Shown: piece by piece, positions 46,258 to 58,390 of the stretch | Numbering within the stretch: position 1 is the first letter of the stretch | Layout of the letters: every line of letters starts with the position of its first letter | Assembly: GCF_017591425.1 (NCBI RefSeq) | Contig: NW_024467104.1 | Coordinates: 124,001-188,000, forward strand | Length of the DNA: 64,000 bases | Direction of reading: 5' to 3' | DNA from: Ochotona curzoniae | Lineage: Eukaryota; Chordata; Mammalia; Lagomorpha; Ochotonidae | Notes under the pieces: generated by a model | The model's input: only the letters and a program-made list of their open reading frames with translations | Databases searched by the model: none | Told to the model about the DNA's origin: nothing | Program-made: the position numbers and the translations under genes

Positions 46258-46490
46258 GTTTTAATAGATTTATTCGTGCAAAGGCACAAAGGGGCTCTTA
46301 CATGCGTTGGTTCACCTCTTCAGCAACCATAGCAGTCAGCTGGACCAGGCTGAAGGAACTCTGTCTATTCCAACATGTGACTGGGAGGGGAACAAATGCA
46401 TGAATCATCTTTCATGACGTCCCCATGTATGTTATTAGGAAGCTGGTGCAAAAGCAGAGGAAATGGGCCTGGCATCACAACCAATGGCTG
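46258..46490 (-). mobile_element. Old degraded SINE, antisense
   Basis: Tail (ttttaatagatttattcgtg), ttggttcacctct, ggaagctggtgcaaaagcag and head (gggcctggcatcacaacc) in the right order, with much divergence. Confidence 0.62.
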
Positions 46491-49400
46491 GATCTGTTGT
46501 ATTTGATTTAAGTATTATATATGAAAGGTATTTATTTTTCATTTGTCAAGCACCAAGTGAAACGTGTCAGATATTTTATATATCTATATCTATCAAGCTA
46601 TATGACAGACATATACATTACAGATAAAATAAACTACTTTGTATAATAAACTAATATTAGCTTTGAGGATGTTACATTTTACATAATACAAAATGCTGAA
46701 GTATTATTACTCTTAGATATATTTGGGATAGAGAATTTAAAGTTGTATATTATACTAAGTGCATTAGGTTGTAAAAAAACAAATGTCTATTATATTCTAA
46801 AGTTGACATAGGTGCTTGTGTGTGAATCTCAAAATTATCCCTAAAAACATGCTAGTATATAAGAATAATGAAGCATATACTTAGGAAATTACATTTTTCC
46901 ACTACTGTCCCTTAGGAAAATACATTAACATCATATTGTAAAGTAATACACAGGATAGTTTGCTGTTACGTAGTTATTTATTCAAAAAATTCAGTGTTTA
47001 TTTTCGTAATTTTATAAATCTTGGAAAATACTGTGATATTTCAAATCATTTTATGGTCTGTAACTATCAAGTCACAATAGTTATCAATGCCATGTCCTTA
47101 TTGTTTCTTTAATAATGAATATTAATGAGCTCATCTTTCCTAGCTCTTCAGAAAATTTGTAACATATGATTGTGAATCACTTGCCCTTTCAAAACATCAG
47201 GCTTTAAAAAAGCGAAGAAGTTATTTTTAAAAAACATGTGAATGGCCTACGTTTAAAACTAGCAATATCTTCGGATTTCATATGGTCAAGTCTCTCTGTA
47301 TATGTTACTTACATAGCATACTAATAAGAATATGCAAAATGACCAAAGAAAGGTTTGTTCTGGTGAAATCAAGCATTGATAACCAAGGAGAGTGAAGGCA
47401 GAGCATTGTGGCAAGTATGGTGTGAGCCTAAGAGAAGTCTGCTAGTGCCTTTATGTTAATCAATAGCTGTGTCTTTGTTGGTCTAAAGCTTCGGAGATGA
47501 GACTTCTGATTGAGCTGGAGGCAGTCCTGTGAATGCTACAGGTTGCAGTTCATCCAAGCTCGCTTCTCAGCAAGGAGAATCATTTCCACACACATTCTTT
47601 GTACTTGCTTTCAGTCAAAATACACTCCAACACAGGTAAATATTACTAATGGTAGTATGTAAGAAGATATAGCTTTTAACCTTATGTTCAGAAAAGAACT
47701 CATGAATAGGGTTATTCCTCTTTTTTTTGGTTTGGTCTGTGTCATACGTGTCTCACCTGGTAAAGATCTAAAGATCTGTTCTGATCTAGTGTGCATAGCG
47801 AAACACTGAAGAGAATAACAAAATATCATTTGTTACCATTTTACCTGGTGCCTGCAAGTGTCCCAGACACCTTCAATAAACAACAGCTCCAAGATGAAGA
47901 TATTGTTGTGATTCCTGTTTTAGCAATGATGGAACAAGCAGGCATGGGGAGGTTTACTAGTGTGTACAAAGTGTGGTGAAGCTGGGGTCACAGCACAGGC
48001 GGTGCTTCTCTGAGTCCTCAGCCTTGCGCTGTGTGCTCTCCCACAATGTCCTCCCTTCTAATTAGATATCAATTTAAGGAGAACCATAGGAGTATGAGGT
48101 CACCAGAATTACCTTATTTCAATTACTTTTAGTATAACAATGATGAACTTGCAAATTCCTATCACTAATAAAAATAAGAAGAAAACAAAAGTGAACAGAA
48201 CAAAAGAAAGTGGGCCTCTACGATATTGCCATTGCTGCTCTGAAAGAATTCTGAGATCATCTAGTTCATTCCTTCACTTTCCAATGACTGAACCGAGACA
48301 GACTTGTAATTACGTTTCAAAAGCTACTCAAATGCCTTACTACACTAGTTTTGCACTTTTCCCTCCACTATACTGCTTTTGTTTAACTCTGACACTGAAA
48401 CTGTGTATTTGCGCTCTCTGTATTGCTAAGAAGAATTGTGGTTTATATAACCATGAGACCTGATTGCCCGTCTTGTTTTTTCTTTTTTGTTTTGTTTTTC
48501 ATGTTTTTTCTCTTACTACTTTCTTCAAAGTTTTATTTGCTGATAAACATTATGTTTTCCTTGATTTTTGGAAGCTAAGTTACAGAACACACAAACATTG
48601 TGAATATTAGCAAGATTGACATTTTGAAGTTTGATTTTTTTTTAATAGTACTTGTCTATACTTTTGAGGAACAATGGCTTTTCTACTTATGAATTCTGTG
48701 TTCAATGGAGCATTAAATCTGTGAGTAAAAATTGGGAAACATGTCACTGTAAACATTTAATAAATAAGACAGAGAAAGGGAGAGGGCAGTGAGTGAGAAG
48801 GTCAGATAGGAGTTATTATTTTTTAAAAACTTTATATATATTAAATACATGGGATTTGCTCCTTTTTTATATAAAAATTTGACTTTTGCTGAAAGTCATG
48901 ATAATGTGTTTAAATGTGTTAAGAGTGATGTACAGGCAAGAATAAATAAACAGAATTATGGTTTCTAAATGAGCTGACAAAGTCATATGCGAATATTTCT
49001 TCAGGGAGCAGTGTGCTAGGCAATTTTGCAGTCATTTGCTGTATTTCACATTAAAGTGCTGTATTTCATTAAAGTTGTATGGAAGATTGATATATATATG
49101 TATATATATATTTAGACAGCACAGATTATTTTATATTTCTGTGTCAATCTTGTTAATATTCATTGTGATGTTTGTGTATTCTGTAACTTAGTTACCAAAA
49201 ATCAAGGAAAACATGATATTCATCTTTGGGGTGGGATGTTTTATCTAAGTACAATGGTTTTCAGTTACTTCTATTTTGTTCCAAAGATAGAATTCGAATC
49301 ATTCTAGGGCTCTCCTCAAACACCACCAACATGAAGAATTGGTTCTACATTCATTTATTAATAATTTTTCTGCATATTTTAAAATTTACTTTAATGTCAA

Positions 49401-50050
49401 AATTTTTTTGGTCTACTATATGAAAAATTCAAAAAAATCAAAAATAAAAATAGCATAGTAAAACAGGAAAATAGACATAGTCATAAAAATCAAACAATTG
49501 GAAGGACATGCAGCTTCACTAAGGTAAGTTTTAACATAGTAACAAAACATTTAAACTATAGTAGCATATAATTAACCATTTGCTTGACAACAATTGGAAG
49601 CAAAGTTTGCCAGAGGACATCAAGTACAATGAGATGCATGCAGAAAGGCAGATAGCAGATGTTCTCCCTTTTATATGGGGACTAAAATGTTTGTTGCACA
49701 TAGATTATTTTGTCTAAATGAATTTGTTAGAACTTATTACCATCATCTAAGATCTTGAAATCAGCAAGTGTTTCTCTGCTGACATCTGTACGGAGAAGTA
49801 ACACATTCAAAGGATGAAGTCGCTAGATAACTATCATGCTTCAGATTACTCTTACAGCATATCAACCAAGACTCAGACGTGGAACCATCTGATGTCCTCT
49901 CTGGAAGTCAGAATTGTCAAGCAAAAGCCACAGTCACACTTACACAGGAGCTGCACTGGGGTTTCCTGAATGCCCACGGTTTGTCAACCAGTGTGGAAGA
50001 TACAAAAAGGAATAGGTGCTCTGTAGTAGAGTGGACTCACACTTGCATTC
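46491..50050. other. Intergenic DNA upstream of receptor 5
   Basis: AT-rich. 47450-47650 aligns with 31080-31330 of unit C. There is no credible gene; open frames of 60-107 codons lack any domain. The receptor's frame is open upstream to 49879, but that part has no receptor homology. Confidence 0.45.
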
Positions 50051-50065
50051 ACAACTTTTTTACAG
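50051..50065 (+). other. Probable 3' splice site before receptor 5
   Basis: acaacttttttacag ends in AG at 50064-50065, 59 bases before the ATG at 50125, equivalent to the site before receptor 3. If used, the long upstream open frame is intronic. Confidence 0.5.
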
Positions 50066-50124
50066 GTCCTGTTCTTCTGAGCTCCTATGTTGGAAGCAAG
50101 CACTTAAGGAAGTGTCAATGGGAC

Positions 50125-51066
50125 ATGGGTAACAATGTCACGGAATTTGTCCTTCTGGGCTTCACTCAGAGCCCTGAGGGACAAAAGGCACTATTTGTTA
50201 TGTTTTTACTGGTCTATGTTGTGACTATGGTGGGCAACCTGCTTATTGTGATGACTGTTATTGCCAGCCCCTCTTTGGGCTCCCCAATGTACTTCTTCTT
50301 GGCTTATCTGTCACTCATGGATGCGGTTTATTCTACTGCTGTGTCTCCCAAGTTGATCATAGACTTACTCCGTGATAAGAAGACTATTTCCTTCCCTGCT
50401 TGTATGGGCCAGCTCTTCATAGAACACTTATTTGGTGGTGCCGAGGTCTTCCTTCTGGTGGTGATGGCCTATGATCGCTACGTGGCCATCTGTAAGCCAC
50501 TGCACTATTTGATCATCATGAATAGAAGAGTTTGCATCCTTCTCCTGGTGGTGGCCTGGTTTGGAGGTTTTATGCACTCTGTGGTTCAACTTGTGTTTGT
50601 GTACAGTCTGCCCTTCTGTGGTCCCAATGTCATTGACCACTTCATTTGTGACATGTACCCGCTATTGGAACTTGCTTGCACTGACACCTATTTTCTAGGC
50701 CTCACAGTGGTTGCCAATGGCGGAGCGATCTGTGTGGTCATTTTTACTCTTCTCCTAGTATCTTATGGCATTATCCTAAACTCTCTTAAAACCCACAGCC
50801 AGGAAGGAAGACGGAAGGCCTGGTCCACTTGCAGCTCCCACATCACAGTGGTTGTGCTGTTCTTTGTTCCATGTATTTTCATTTATGTCAGACCTGTTTC
50901 CAATTTTCCCATTGATAAGTCCATCAGTGTAGTTTTCACTATTGTGACTCCTATGTTGAATCCTTTGATATACACCTTGAGAAATTTGGAAATGAAAAAT
51001 GCTATGGCTAGTCTCTGGTGCAAAAAGTTAACTCTTGGTAGAATGGGAGCACGTCTCCGACCCTGA
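50125..51066 (+). CDS. Odorant receptor family 4 (OR4A-like), displaced start
   Basis: Intact 313-residue class II odorant receptor. Landmarks: NVT 4-6, GN 37-38, SPMYFFL 53-59, TM3 C93, [10 protein letters not shown] 114-123, loop cysteines 165/175/185, SY 213-214, [13 protein letters not shown] 231-243, [12 protein letters not shown] 276-287. The frame is open for 82 codons upstream (from 49879), but no receptor has such an extension and a splice acceptor intervenes, so I take the ATG at 50125. The ATG equivalent to that of receptor 3 lies at 50118 and is out of frame because of a one-base length difference. Translation from it would stop after four codons. The middle is nearly identical to receptor 3. 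Confidence 0.94.
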   Translation: MGNNVTEFVLLGFTQSPEGQKALFVMFLLVYVVTMVGNLLIVMTVIASPSLGSPMYFFLAYLSLMDAVYSTAVSPKLIIDLLRDKKTISFPACMGQLFIEHLFGGAEVFLLVVMAYDRYVAICKPLHYLIIMNRRVCILLLVVAWFGGFMHSVVQLVFVYSLPFCGPNVIDHFICDMYPLLELACTDTYFLGLTVVANGGAICVVIFTLLLVSYGIILNSLKTHSQEGRRKAWSTCSSHITVVVLFFVPCIFIYVRPVSNFPIDKSISVVFTIVTPMLNPLIYTLRNLEMKNAMASLWCKKLTLGRMGARLRP

Positions 51067-51654
51067 ACTTGTTTGTTATTAGTTCTAAAGCAACAAAGAG
51101 GTAGTAAATGAAGAAATGTGTAAAGTAATCAATTTAATGGGTACTGTATAAAAACTCTTGGCATAAACAATGAACTTTTGATAGGAGAATTAATGACATG
51201 GGAACATTCTAGAGAACAAACAAAAGATACAAGGTTTTTTTTTCTGTTAGAAGCAGCTAACCATACATTGTAACTTGATTTTTTTAATGTGTAATGAAAT
51301 GAAGTCTGGAAGTTTTTTTTTTTTTTTCTGTAGTATCACTCAAATGAAAGAAAAAGGAATTTTACTGTCACAAAACATTATTCTGGAGCCAAAATCATGA
51401 TTTTAAAAGTGTAGATTCATTAGTGTGTCACTGCAGTAACATTATGTAGATAATTTGTGCTTTTTCTTTAAGAATACTTCAATGCCTGGATATTCCAGTT
51501 TATGAATTTGGTAACAGATAAATCCATGATTGGTAAGACACTCTTAGCAAATATTTGTATTTGATAGGATGTTGCTGATGATATAGACAGGTTCAAGTTC
51601 CTGATTACAGAGTAGATGCTTTGGTTTTGAGAGCCATACTAATGCCTGTTTTAA
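51067..51654. other. 3' flank of receptor 5
   Basis: Alignable with the 3' flank of receptor 3 (33430-33990). No gene. T-runs at 51235 and 51310. Confidence 0.5.
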
Positions 51655-51965
51655 TTGTTAAAAATATTTTATTTTTGTTGCAAAGTCAGATATATAGAGA
51701 GGAGGAAAGACAGGAAGTCTTCCTTCTGTTGCTTCACATCCCAGGCGGCTGAGTCAGTCTGAAGCTAGGAGTTAGGAGCCTCTTATGCATCTCCCACATG
51801 GGTGCAGGGTTCCAAGGCTTTGGGCCATCTTCGACTGCTTTTCCCAGGCCACAAGCAGGGAGCTGGATGGTAAGTGGAGTTGCCAGGATTAGAACTGGCA
51901 CCCATATGGGATCCCGGCGTGTTCAAGGCAACGACTTTAGCTACTAAACTACTGCGTCAGGCCCC
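51655..51965 (-). mobile_element. C-type lagomorph SINE, antisense
   Basis: Tail (aaatattttatttttgttgc), ctcccacatgggtgcagggt, ggccacaagcagggagctgg, head (tactgcgtcaggcccc). Complete. Confidence 0.92.
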
Positions 51966-52567
51966 TAATTCCTGCTTTAAACACATTTTTGTGAATTTGC
52001 TCATTAGTTATGCATGTCTTTGCCTGTCTTGGAAGAATAGCAAAGCTTTGTTATTTTGCCTTCTAAGATTTGGGTAAAGACATTTGCTGTGACATATAAA
52101 AAGTACTTTAAAAAAAAAACATATTCAACTTAAAACCTTATGGAGTTGAAATGACTCACTCTTGTGAAAAAAATGTTCTGTTTTTTAATTTCATGAAAAT
52201 TCTGTTTTCTTAGTAGCTATCACAAACAAGAAGATGAAATGATTTTCATTGTGATATTGAACATGATTTGTTCTTTGCAAAAATTTATTTTTAAGTGAAA
52301 CTATTTTCTGTTAAGTAGAATGATTATATATTTATTTTTTCAGATAATAGCATCCCCTCCCCTAATACCAGCAGTAGTATAGCCATCGTCTAGTATTGTA
52401 AGATTTTGACATTTTTGAAAATAAAGTGGATAGAAGAGTGTGAGTTCAATGTGATTTCAATTTGCTAACCTTAACTGCTACTGAATGTTAGTTTACTTTA
52501 CATGTTTATTGGACATTTGATTCTAATATTCTACAAAATGTATATGCATATCTTTGCTATAGTTTTT
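51966..52567. other. Intergenic DNA
   Basis: AT-rich, nothing recognised. Confidence 0.45.
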
Positions 52568-52903
52568 TTTTTAAAAAAATTTAAATTTATTTTTATTACA
52601 AAGACAGATTCCACAAAGAGGAAGAGAGACAGAGAGGAAGATCTTCTGTCTGATGATTCACTTTCCAAGTGAGTGCAATGGCTGGTGCTGTGCCGATCCG
52701 AATTCAGGAGCCAGGAACTTCTTCCGGGTTTCCCATGCGGGCACAGGGTCCCAAGGCTTTGGGCTGTCCTCAGCTGCTTTCCCAGGCCACAAGCAGGGAG
52801 CTGGATGGGAAGTGGAGCTGCCGGGATTAGAACCGGTGCCCATATGGGATCCTGACGTGTTCAAGGCGAGGACTTTAGGTGCTAGGCTACCGCACCAGGC
52901 CCT
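52568..52903 (-). mobile_element. C-type lagomorph SINE, antisense
   Basis: Complete element, tail (aaatttaaatttatttttat) to head (accgcaccaggccc), inserted next to the end of an antisense L1. Confidence 0.93.
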
Positions 52904-53830
52904 GCAATAATTTTAAAATTTATTTTATTATTCTGTAGACTTCGGATTTTCCCTCTCCTCCTTTCTAAAACCCTGTTCCCCCACTGATTTTCCCCATATC
53001 ATTACAATAGTATAATCCTTCCTACACAGTCAGAAGTAAATCATTTTGATACTTAAGTGTATAATGACATTGCAGGCATGGACAACAGCAGAGAGTCCAG
53101 CATCCTATTGTCAAGGTACCGTTAACAGTAACATTGGGATCCATCTTTGATATGCAAGTAGAGATGTACACTACATTGTATCTTCACATCTGGATGTGAT
53201 AGTCTCTATTACACAGTTACTAACAATCCGCTTAAGTAAAAGCCATAAAACAAAATCAACAATAGAGAAAAAAACGGAAAAGTTACAATACCACCAAGTT
53301 AGATAACATGCTATTGAATAACCGATGTGTTGCTCAAACAATAAAAACCAAAATCAAATGCCTTCTTGAAGTAAATAACGCTATTGTGTGACCTATGCGT
53401 CAGTGAGGAAATAAGAACAACAAAAAACTTTTTTTTGAATGAATGAAAATAAAAAACAAAAATATTAAACAGCCTTAGATGTAGCAAAATAGTATTGAAA
53501 GGACTATTGATCTCATATTGTGCATGAAGACAGGATTGTATCAGAGATAACATATGCTGTTTGTCCTCTGGGGATTGACTTGTTTCACTGACCGTAATAG
53601 TCTCTTTGGGACCATTTGTAGCAAATGGTACAATTTCACCCTTTTCAATGGCGGAGTTGTATTCCATGGAGCAGATGTACTGCTGTTTCTTTATCCAGTC
53701 CTCTTTTGATGTGCTTCTGGGTTGTTTCCATATCTTTGCTATTGTTGATTGTGCTGCTGTAAATATAGGATTACAGATCCCTTTCTAATATGCAGATTTC
53801 TGTTGATATATTCCCAGAAGTGTGATAGTT
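52904..53830 (-). mobile_element. L1 3' end, antisense (ORF2 C-terminus and 3'UTR)
   Basis: On the minus strand 53667 downward reads MEYNSAIEKGEIVPFA, the end of ORF2, followed by a stop-rich 3'UTR and a G-rich end (seen here as ccctctcctcc at 52951). 53680-53790 gives the antisense of the tatagcaaagacatgg region. Inactive. Confidence 0.85.
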
Positions 53831-54120
53831 ACAACAGTTTTTTTTTGCACAGTATTTACCCAATATTATTAATTTCTTGAAATTGCTTAGGCATCCTCCA
53901 TGTTAACTCTTTATTATTCATGTGTATTAAAAAGTCATGTCTATTTGTGTCTTTTTCTCTATATTATAATTTAATAAGATTGATAGGAATTTTTATTAGC
54001 TTGATGTGTAATGTATTTTAAGCTTGCTTTTTAAAGTGACATAAATTTGCATATATTTACGATGCTTCATTGCATTATGTAAATATATATGATGTACTGC
54101 AAAATTTGAGTTAATTTTCA
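53831..54120. other. Intergenic DNA
   Basis: AT-rich, nothing recognised. Confidence 0.4.
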
Positions 54121-55080
54121 TGTGCTATTTCACATGATACTTTGTATTGATAACACTCACAAATCATAAATTTCATACTACTAGCTGAAATTCTACTTCC
54201 TTTGACTGACATCTCACCAGTACCTTTCTTCCAGGCCTTTGTGACTACCATTTTATTTTGTTTTTGTCTTCTGTATACCTTTGTTAAGGAAAAAGAAACC
54301 TCACACACAGTCTTCCACAGTTGGCACGGCACGAAAGGTTTAACAAATATTAAAACAGCATTTACCATTTTATTCACCATAATTAATAGGATTGTCAATA
54401 GTATTTAAATGAAAGGAGGAATTGTCAGATTTTCTTGCAATTTTTTTCCAGAATCCACTTGACAAACTGACAGTAAATTAACATAGCTACATGAACAGCA
54501 AAACTGAGCTGGCTAAACTTGAACTCTTTACTGATCACTGTTCAAACAGAACTATTTCAAGTATAAACTATCTAAGAAATTCAAATCACGGGTTAACTAG
54601 CATATATCTTTTAAATTCTACTTTTGATTCTCTAGTGCTCCTTGCTATTAATTCACCTAGGGAGACAATTCCTGCCGCCTCTCCTGCTTTGGTGCAGGTT
54701 GTGTTAGTGTCTGTTCTCTCCAGTTCCCTTGTCGTATTCACATAAGAAAGGGGCGTTGCTCCTCTCCTGCCATATGTTCCCCTTTCTTCTCCCATGACAG
54801 ACGGGAAAAGCACAGTCACCAGACACAACAGGAGTTCAAAAGTCCAGGGAAGGGTGGACCAGCAGATTTTACTTCTCAACATTTCAAGAAGTCATCAGCA
54901 TCTCCAGCAGATGGTGATGCAGCCACCTTAAAGGATCAAGTCATGGGATACAGAAACACCTACAGCTGAGGGTCAGTCAACGACTGGTACCCACCAACCC
55001 TGAGACCTGTTTGACTCTCTTCAGAGCAACTGGCATGAGTTTCTCAAATAAAAGCTGTGTTTTTTTTTTACAGTAAATAG
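54121..55080 (-). other. Possible endogenous retrovirus fragment, unconfirmed
   Basis: A minus-strand open frame (54882-54586) begins with a basic start, then a hydrophobic leader-like run (FELLLCLVTVLF), then several Asn-X-Thr sites. That pattern fits the beginning of a secreted or envelope-type protein. A second minus-strand open frame (54398-54111) is uninformative. On the plus strand an AATAAA with a T-run occurs at 55046-55070. I could not recognise gag, pol or LTR ends. It may be an ERV piece or chance. Confidence 0.22.
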
Positions 55081-55860
55081 TATAAATAAATTCTTCTTTT
55101 AATTTTCTAAGATATTTTTCTCACTTCCCAAAAAATTTTGTTAAATGTAGAAATAAAAGACAGAAACCCTGTTAGGTGATTTATCTTTCCACATATTATA
55201 ATAATTATTATTATGATTGCATTCTGCTCCTGTATTTAAGTGTTCAGATAGAGGGTCATTAATTCAGAGCTTGGGTGTCATTTTCACATTTTCTAATTTT
55301 CTTTCTTGCCTCACATCTTCATTTCAAGAAATCATGCTAGTCTATTCTCTGTTAATGTATCCTGCCTGCCTACGTGCACTTAGTATCACACAAAGTGCCT
55401 CTCAAATAGCTTTGACCTACTTACTTTTAATGTTAATTTCTTAACCTTATTAAAGTAAATTAAATCCATGAAATTAAAATCATCCCAGAACCATGGCAAC
55501 GAACCCCGTAGCCAGGCATTGGCAGGGGCAGTCCATCCCTCCAGACATGAGAGCGCCTTCCAATCCCAGCATAAGGCTATCATGTACAGTCTTTTTCATT
55601 ATTGTTTCTTTGCATGAGCAAGCTTAATCAAACAGGAGAAGTTGAAATCGTATGGACAATCAGCATAGTGTTGAATCATCCTCATCTCTCCTCATTGCAA
55701 GGTTGGTTTTAACCCCTAGCCAGCAAAAATTAAAGCAAATCAGGAAAAAAATATTAAGAGACCCTGCTTTTCTAATGTGACACTTCAATTTGTATATATG
55801 CAGATAAACAATCTCACGTTCGGTATAATGTAATATTACATGTGTTTAGGTGACTCAATA
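55081..55860. other. Intergenic DNA
   Basis: No gene. A GC-richer patch at 55480-55575 is unidentified. Confidence 0.4.
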
Positions 55861-56193
55861 ATTTTTTTTAAGATTTATTTATCTTTATTACAAAGTCAGA
55901 TATACAGAGAGGAGGAGAGAGAAACAGAGGAAGATCTACTGCCTGGTGATTCATTTCCCAAGTGACTGCAATGGCTGGTGCTGTGACAATCTGAAGCCAG
56001 GAGCCAGGATCTCTTCTGGTTCTCCCACACGGGTGCAGGATATCAAGGCTTTGGACCATCTAGGACTGCTTACCTAGGCCACAAGCAGGGAGCTGGATGG
56101 GAAGTGGAGCTGCCAGGAATAGAACTGGGGCCAATATGAGATCCCAGCACGTTCAAGGCGAGGACTAGGCTGTAGGCTCCCTCGCCAGGCCCA
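55861..56193 (-). mobile_element. C-type lagomorph SINE, antisense
   Basis: Complete element, tail (tttaagatttatttatcttt) to head (tcgccaggccc). Flanking gtgactcaataa (55850-55861) and gtgacacaataa (56193-56204) are an imperfect target-site duplication. Confidence 0.93.
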
Positions 56194-56204
56194 GTGACAC
56201 AATA

Positions 56205-57431
56205 ATTTCAACAACTTCAAAATAATACCTCAAATAGGAGCATATATAATGCTTGAATAAAATGTTAAGGTCCCTTCTAAAGCTTTGCCTGGTGTCATCT
56301 CCTCACCTCCAAGAACCACATTACCTGATGGTCAGAACAAGTGGAAGGTGGAGACTGTGTAAGTACATGTTGCAGATTCACATTTGTGAGGACAAAAATT
56401 TGGTCTCATTCATGGTGCCCTCACATAAACTTTCTTCTTCAGAAGATTTGGAAATTATGATGTGTCAGTACTTCAAAATAATCAGGAGCTACACCAGATG
56501 CAAATTCTCCAGCCATTCAGTGGGGCACTGGTTTGTCAGGAATAGAGTCCTTGTTAACTTGAAAGATTTAGCAAAACCATTCTATGTATCCAAAAACTTC
56601 ACTAAGAAACAACCGCTCTGGCTGCAAAAAGAACACAAGTTTTGTATAAAACAAGGAAGTTGTCTCAAAAAAGCACATAACTCATTTCTTTAAAATGTCA
56701 TTTGTTGTAAGCTTAAAACATTTATCAGTCCATATTTTGTAACAAATGTCATTGCCAACATTTCTCACCTTTGGGTAATGAGCTCAGGTGAAAAGAGAAG
56801 TAGCACACAAGACATGGGATTGAACTTTGCACCTGGGACTTCCAGTTGTATTTCCTGAGACAAAGGGACTGGTAATGCTCTCCTGGCTCAATTTGAGTTT
56901 CAAAGGAAAAGGACACAGAAGGGGTGTGCCAGGTGAGAAGAGGGAGGGAGGAAGAATTAGGGAAAGAGAGAGGTAAGTCAAAGCAATCTGTTTCTGTTTC
57001 AGCAGGTCATTGTCCATGTGTGCATCTAAGAATTCTTTAACTTCTTTTTCATCGCACTACAAGGCAAGTAAAAATGCAAAAGAAATGTTTTTCAGAGATC
57101 AAGGTTTTATGGAAAATCCAGATGTCTTCAAACTACAAAAGTGTAAAAAAAGTATTCACATGTAGGCAAGAGAATGCAGAGGAAATGCTAGAGTCATCAA
57201 ACAGTGGATTCAGAGCTGTTCAACCTCATATCCACAATGTGTGCATATGAACTTGAAAGCCTCAGCTGAGTATATTAAAAGGTACCCAAAGCACACAGCC
57301 CACCTTTTAGATGATCATTTGCAAGTTTGATTTTTGCAATGATCTGGAAAATTTAATCTCTTGCACATTTGACCACAGATATATTGCTCTCCGCTAATAT
57401 CTGTCATCATTTTCTTGGCATTCTGAGTGGA
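56205..57431. other. Intergenic DNA 3' of receptor 6
   Basis: The longest open frame outside known elements on this side (56253-56693, plus strand, 146 codons) has no domain, signal or repeat that I recognise. I do not call it a gene. Nothing else seen. Confidence 0.4.
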
Positions 57432-58358
57432 TTAAGTCACTCTCCTCTTCACCAAACTCCTCATGGCATTCTTCACCTCTGCATTTCTTACTGTGTAAAT
57501 GATAGGATTTAGCATCGGGGTGAGGATCGCGAAGAACACAGTGACCAACTTGTCCACAGGGTAGGTGGCCACGGGACGCATGTAGGTGAAGATGCAAGGC
57601 ACGAAAAAGAGCACGACGACGGTCACGTGGGAGCCACACGTGGAGAGGGCTTTGCGCAGTCCTTCGGACCCGAGGGACTTCAGAGAGCGCAGGATGACCG
57701 CGTAAGAGAGGAGCAGCATGGACAAGATGAGCAGGCACATGGCTCCGCTGTTGGCTGCCACCACCATGCCAAGCCTGTATGTGTCTCCACAGGCGAGCTT
57801 CAACAAGGGGAAGAGATCACACATAAAGTGGTCGATGACATTGGGACCACAAAAGGGCAAGTTGACCATGAAAAAAATCTGCAGAGTGGCATGCAGGATG
57901 CCTCCAATCCAGGCGATGAGCACCAGGAGGCGGCAGAGCCCCTGGCGCATGATGGTCGTGTAGTGCAAGGGCTTGCAGATGGCCACATAGCGGTCATAGG
58001 CCATGATGATGAGAAGGATGATCTCGGATCCCCCGAGGAAGTGCTCCACAAACAGCTGAGTCAGGCAGCCACCCAGAGAGATAGTTCTTCTCTGGTAGAG
58101 CAGGTCGATGATCATTTTGGGGGTGGTGACCGAGGTGTAGGAGGCATCGATGAAGGACAAGTAAGTGAGAAAATAGTACATGGGGGCTGAAAGGGTGGGG
58201 CTCAGGGAGATGGTGAGCACGATGAGCAGATTAGCCAGCAGGGTGAAGAGGAAAATGAACAGAAACACCACGAAGAGTATCTTCTGCAAGCGTGGATTCT
58301 GTGTGAGCCCCAAGAGAATAAATTCGGTCACATTATGGGGAGACGCCAGGTGAGCCAT
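57432..58358 (-). CDS. Odorant receptor family 4, GC-rich, minus strand
   Basis: Intact 308-residue class II odorant receptor. Landmarks: N-glycosylation NVT 9-11, APMYYFL 58-64, TM3 C98, [10 protein letters not shown] 119-128, loop cysteines 170/180/190, SY 218-219, [13 protein letters not shown] 237-249, [12 protein letters not shown] 281-292, and a basic tail (VKRRVT). Two family positions differ: TM1 has AN at 42-43 instead of GN, and the TM2 motif is MYYF instead of MYFF. Base use is strikingly GC-rich and CpG-rich (acgtg, cgacgacgg) compared with receptors 1-5. That gives long antisense open frames (57627-58190, plus strand, 187 codons), which I treat as shadows. A strong acceptor lies 34 bases before the ATG. 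The ligand is unknown. Orientation is opposite to receptors 1-5. Confidence 0.96.
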   Translation of the reverse strand: MAHLASPHNVTEFILLGLTQNPRLQKILFVVFLFIFLFTLLANLLIVLTISLSPTLSAPMYYFLTYLSFIDASYTSVTTPKMIIDLLYQRRTISLGGCLTQLFVEHFLGGSEIILLIIMAYDRYVAICKPLHYTTIMRQGLCRLLVLIAWIGGILHATLQIFFMVNLPFCGPNVIDHFMCDLFPLLKLACGDTYRLGMVVAANSGAMCLLILSMLLLSYAVILRSLKSLGSEGLRKALSTCGSHVTVVVLFFVPCIFTYMRPVATYPVDKLVTVFFAILTPMLNPIIYTVRNAEVKNAMRSLVKRRVT

Positions 58359-58390
58359 TCACAAAGTGACCCCTCGCTAGGATCTAAATT

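Noticed and set aside
56253..56693. 146-codon plus-strand open frame
   Set aside because: No recognised domain, membrane segment or repeat, no promoter or splice context. It may be chance; a homology search would be needed to keep it.
57627..58190. 187-codon plus-strand open frame
   Set aside because: It lies wholly antisense to the intact receptor at 57432-58358. The high GC of that gene removes stop codons from other frames, and the translation is low-complexity without domains.
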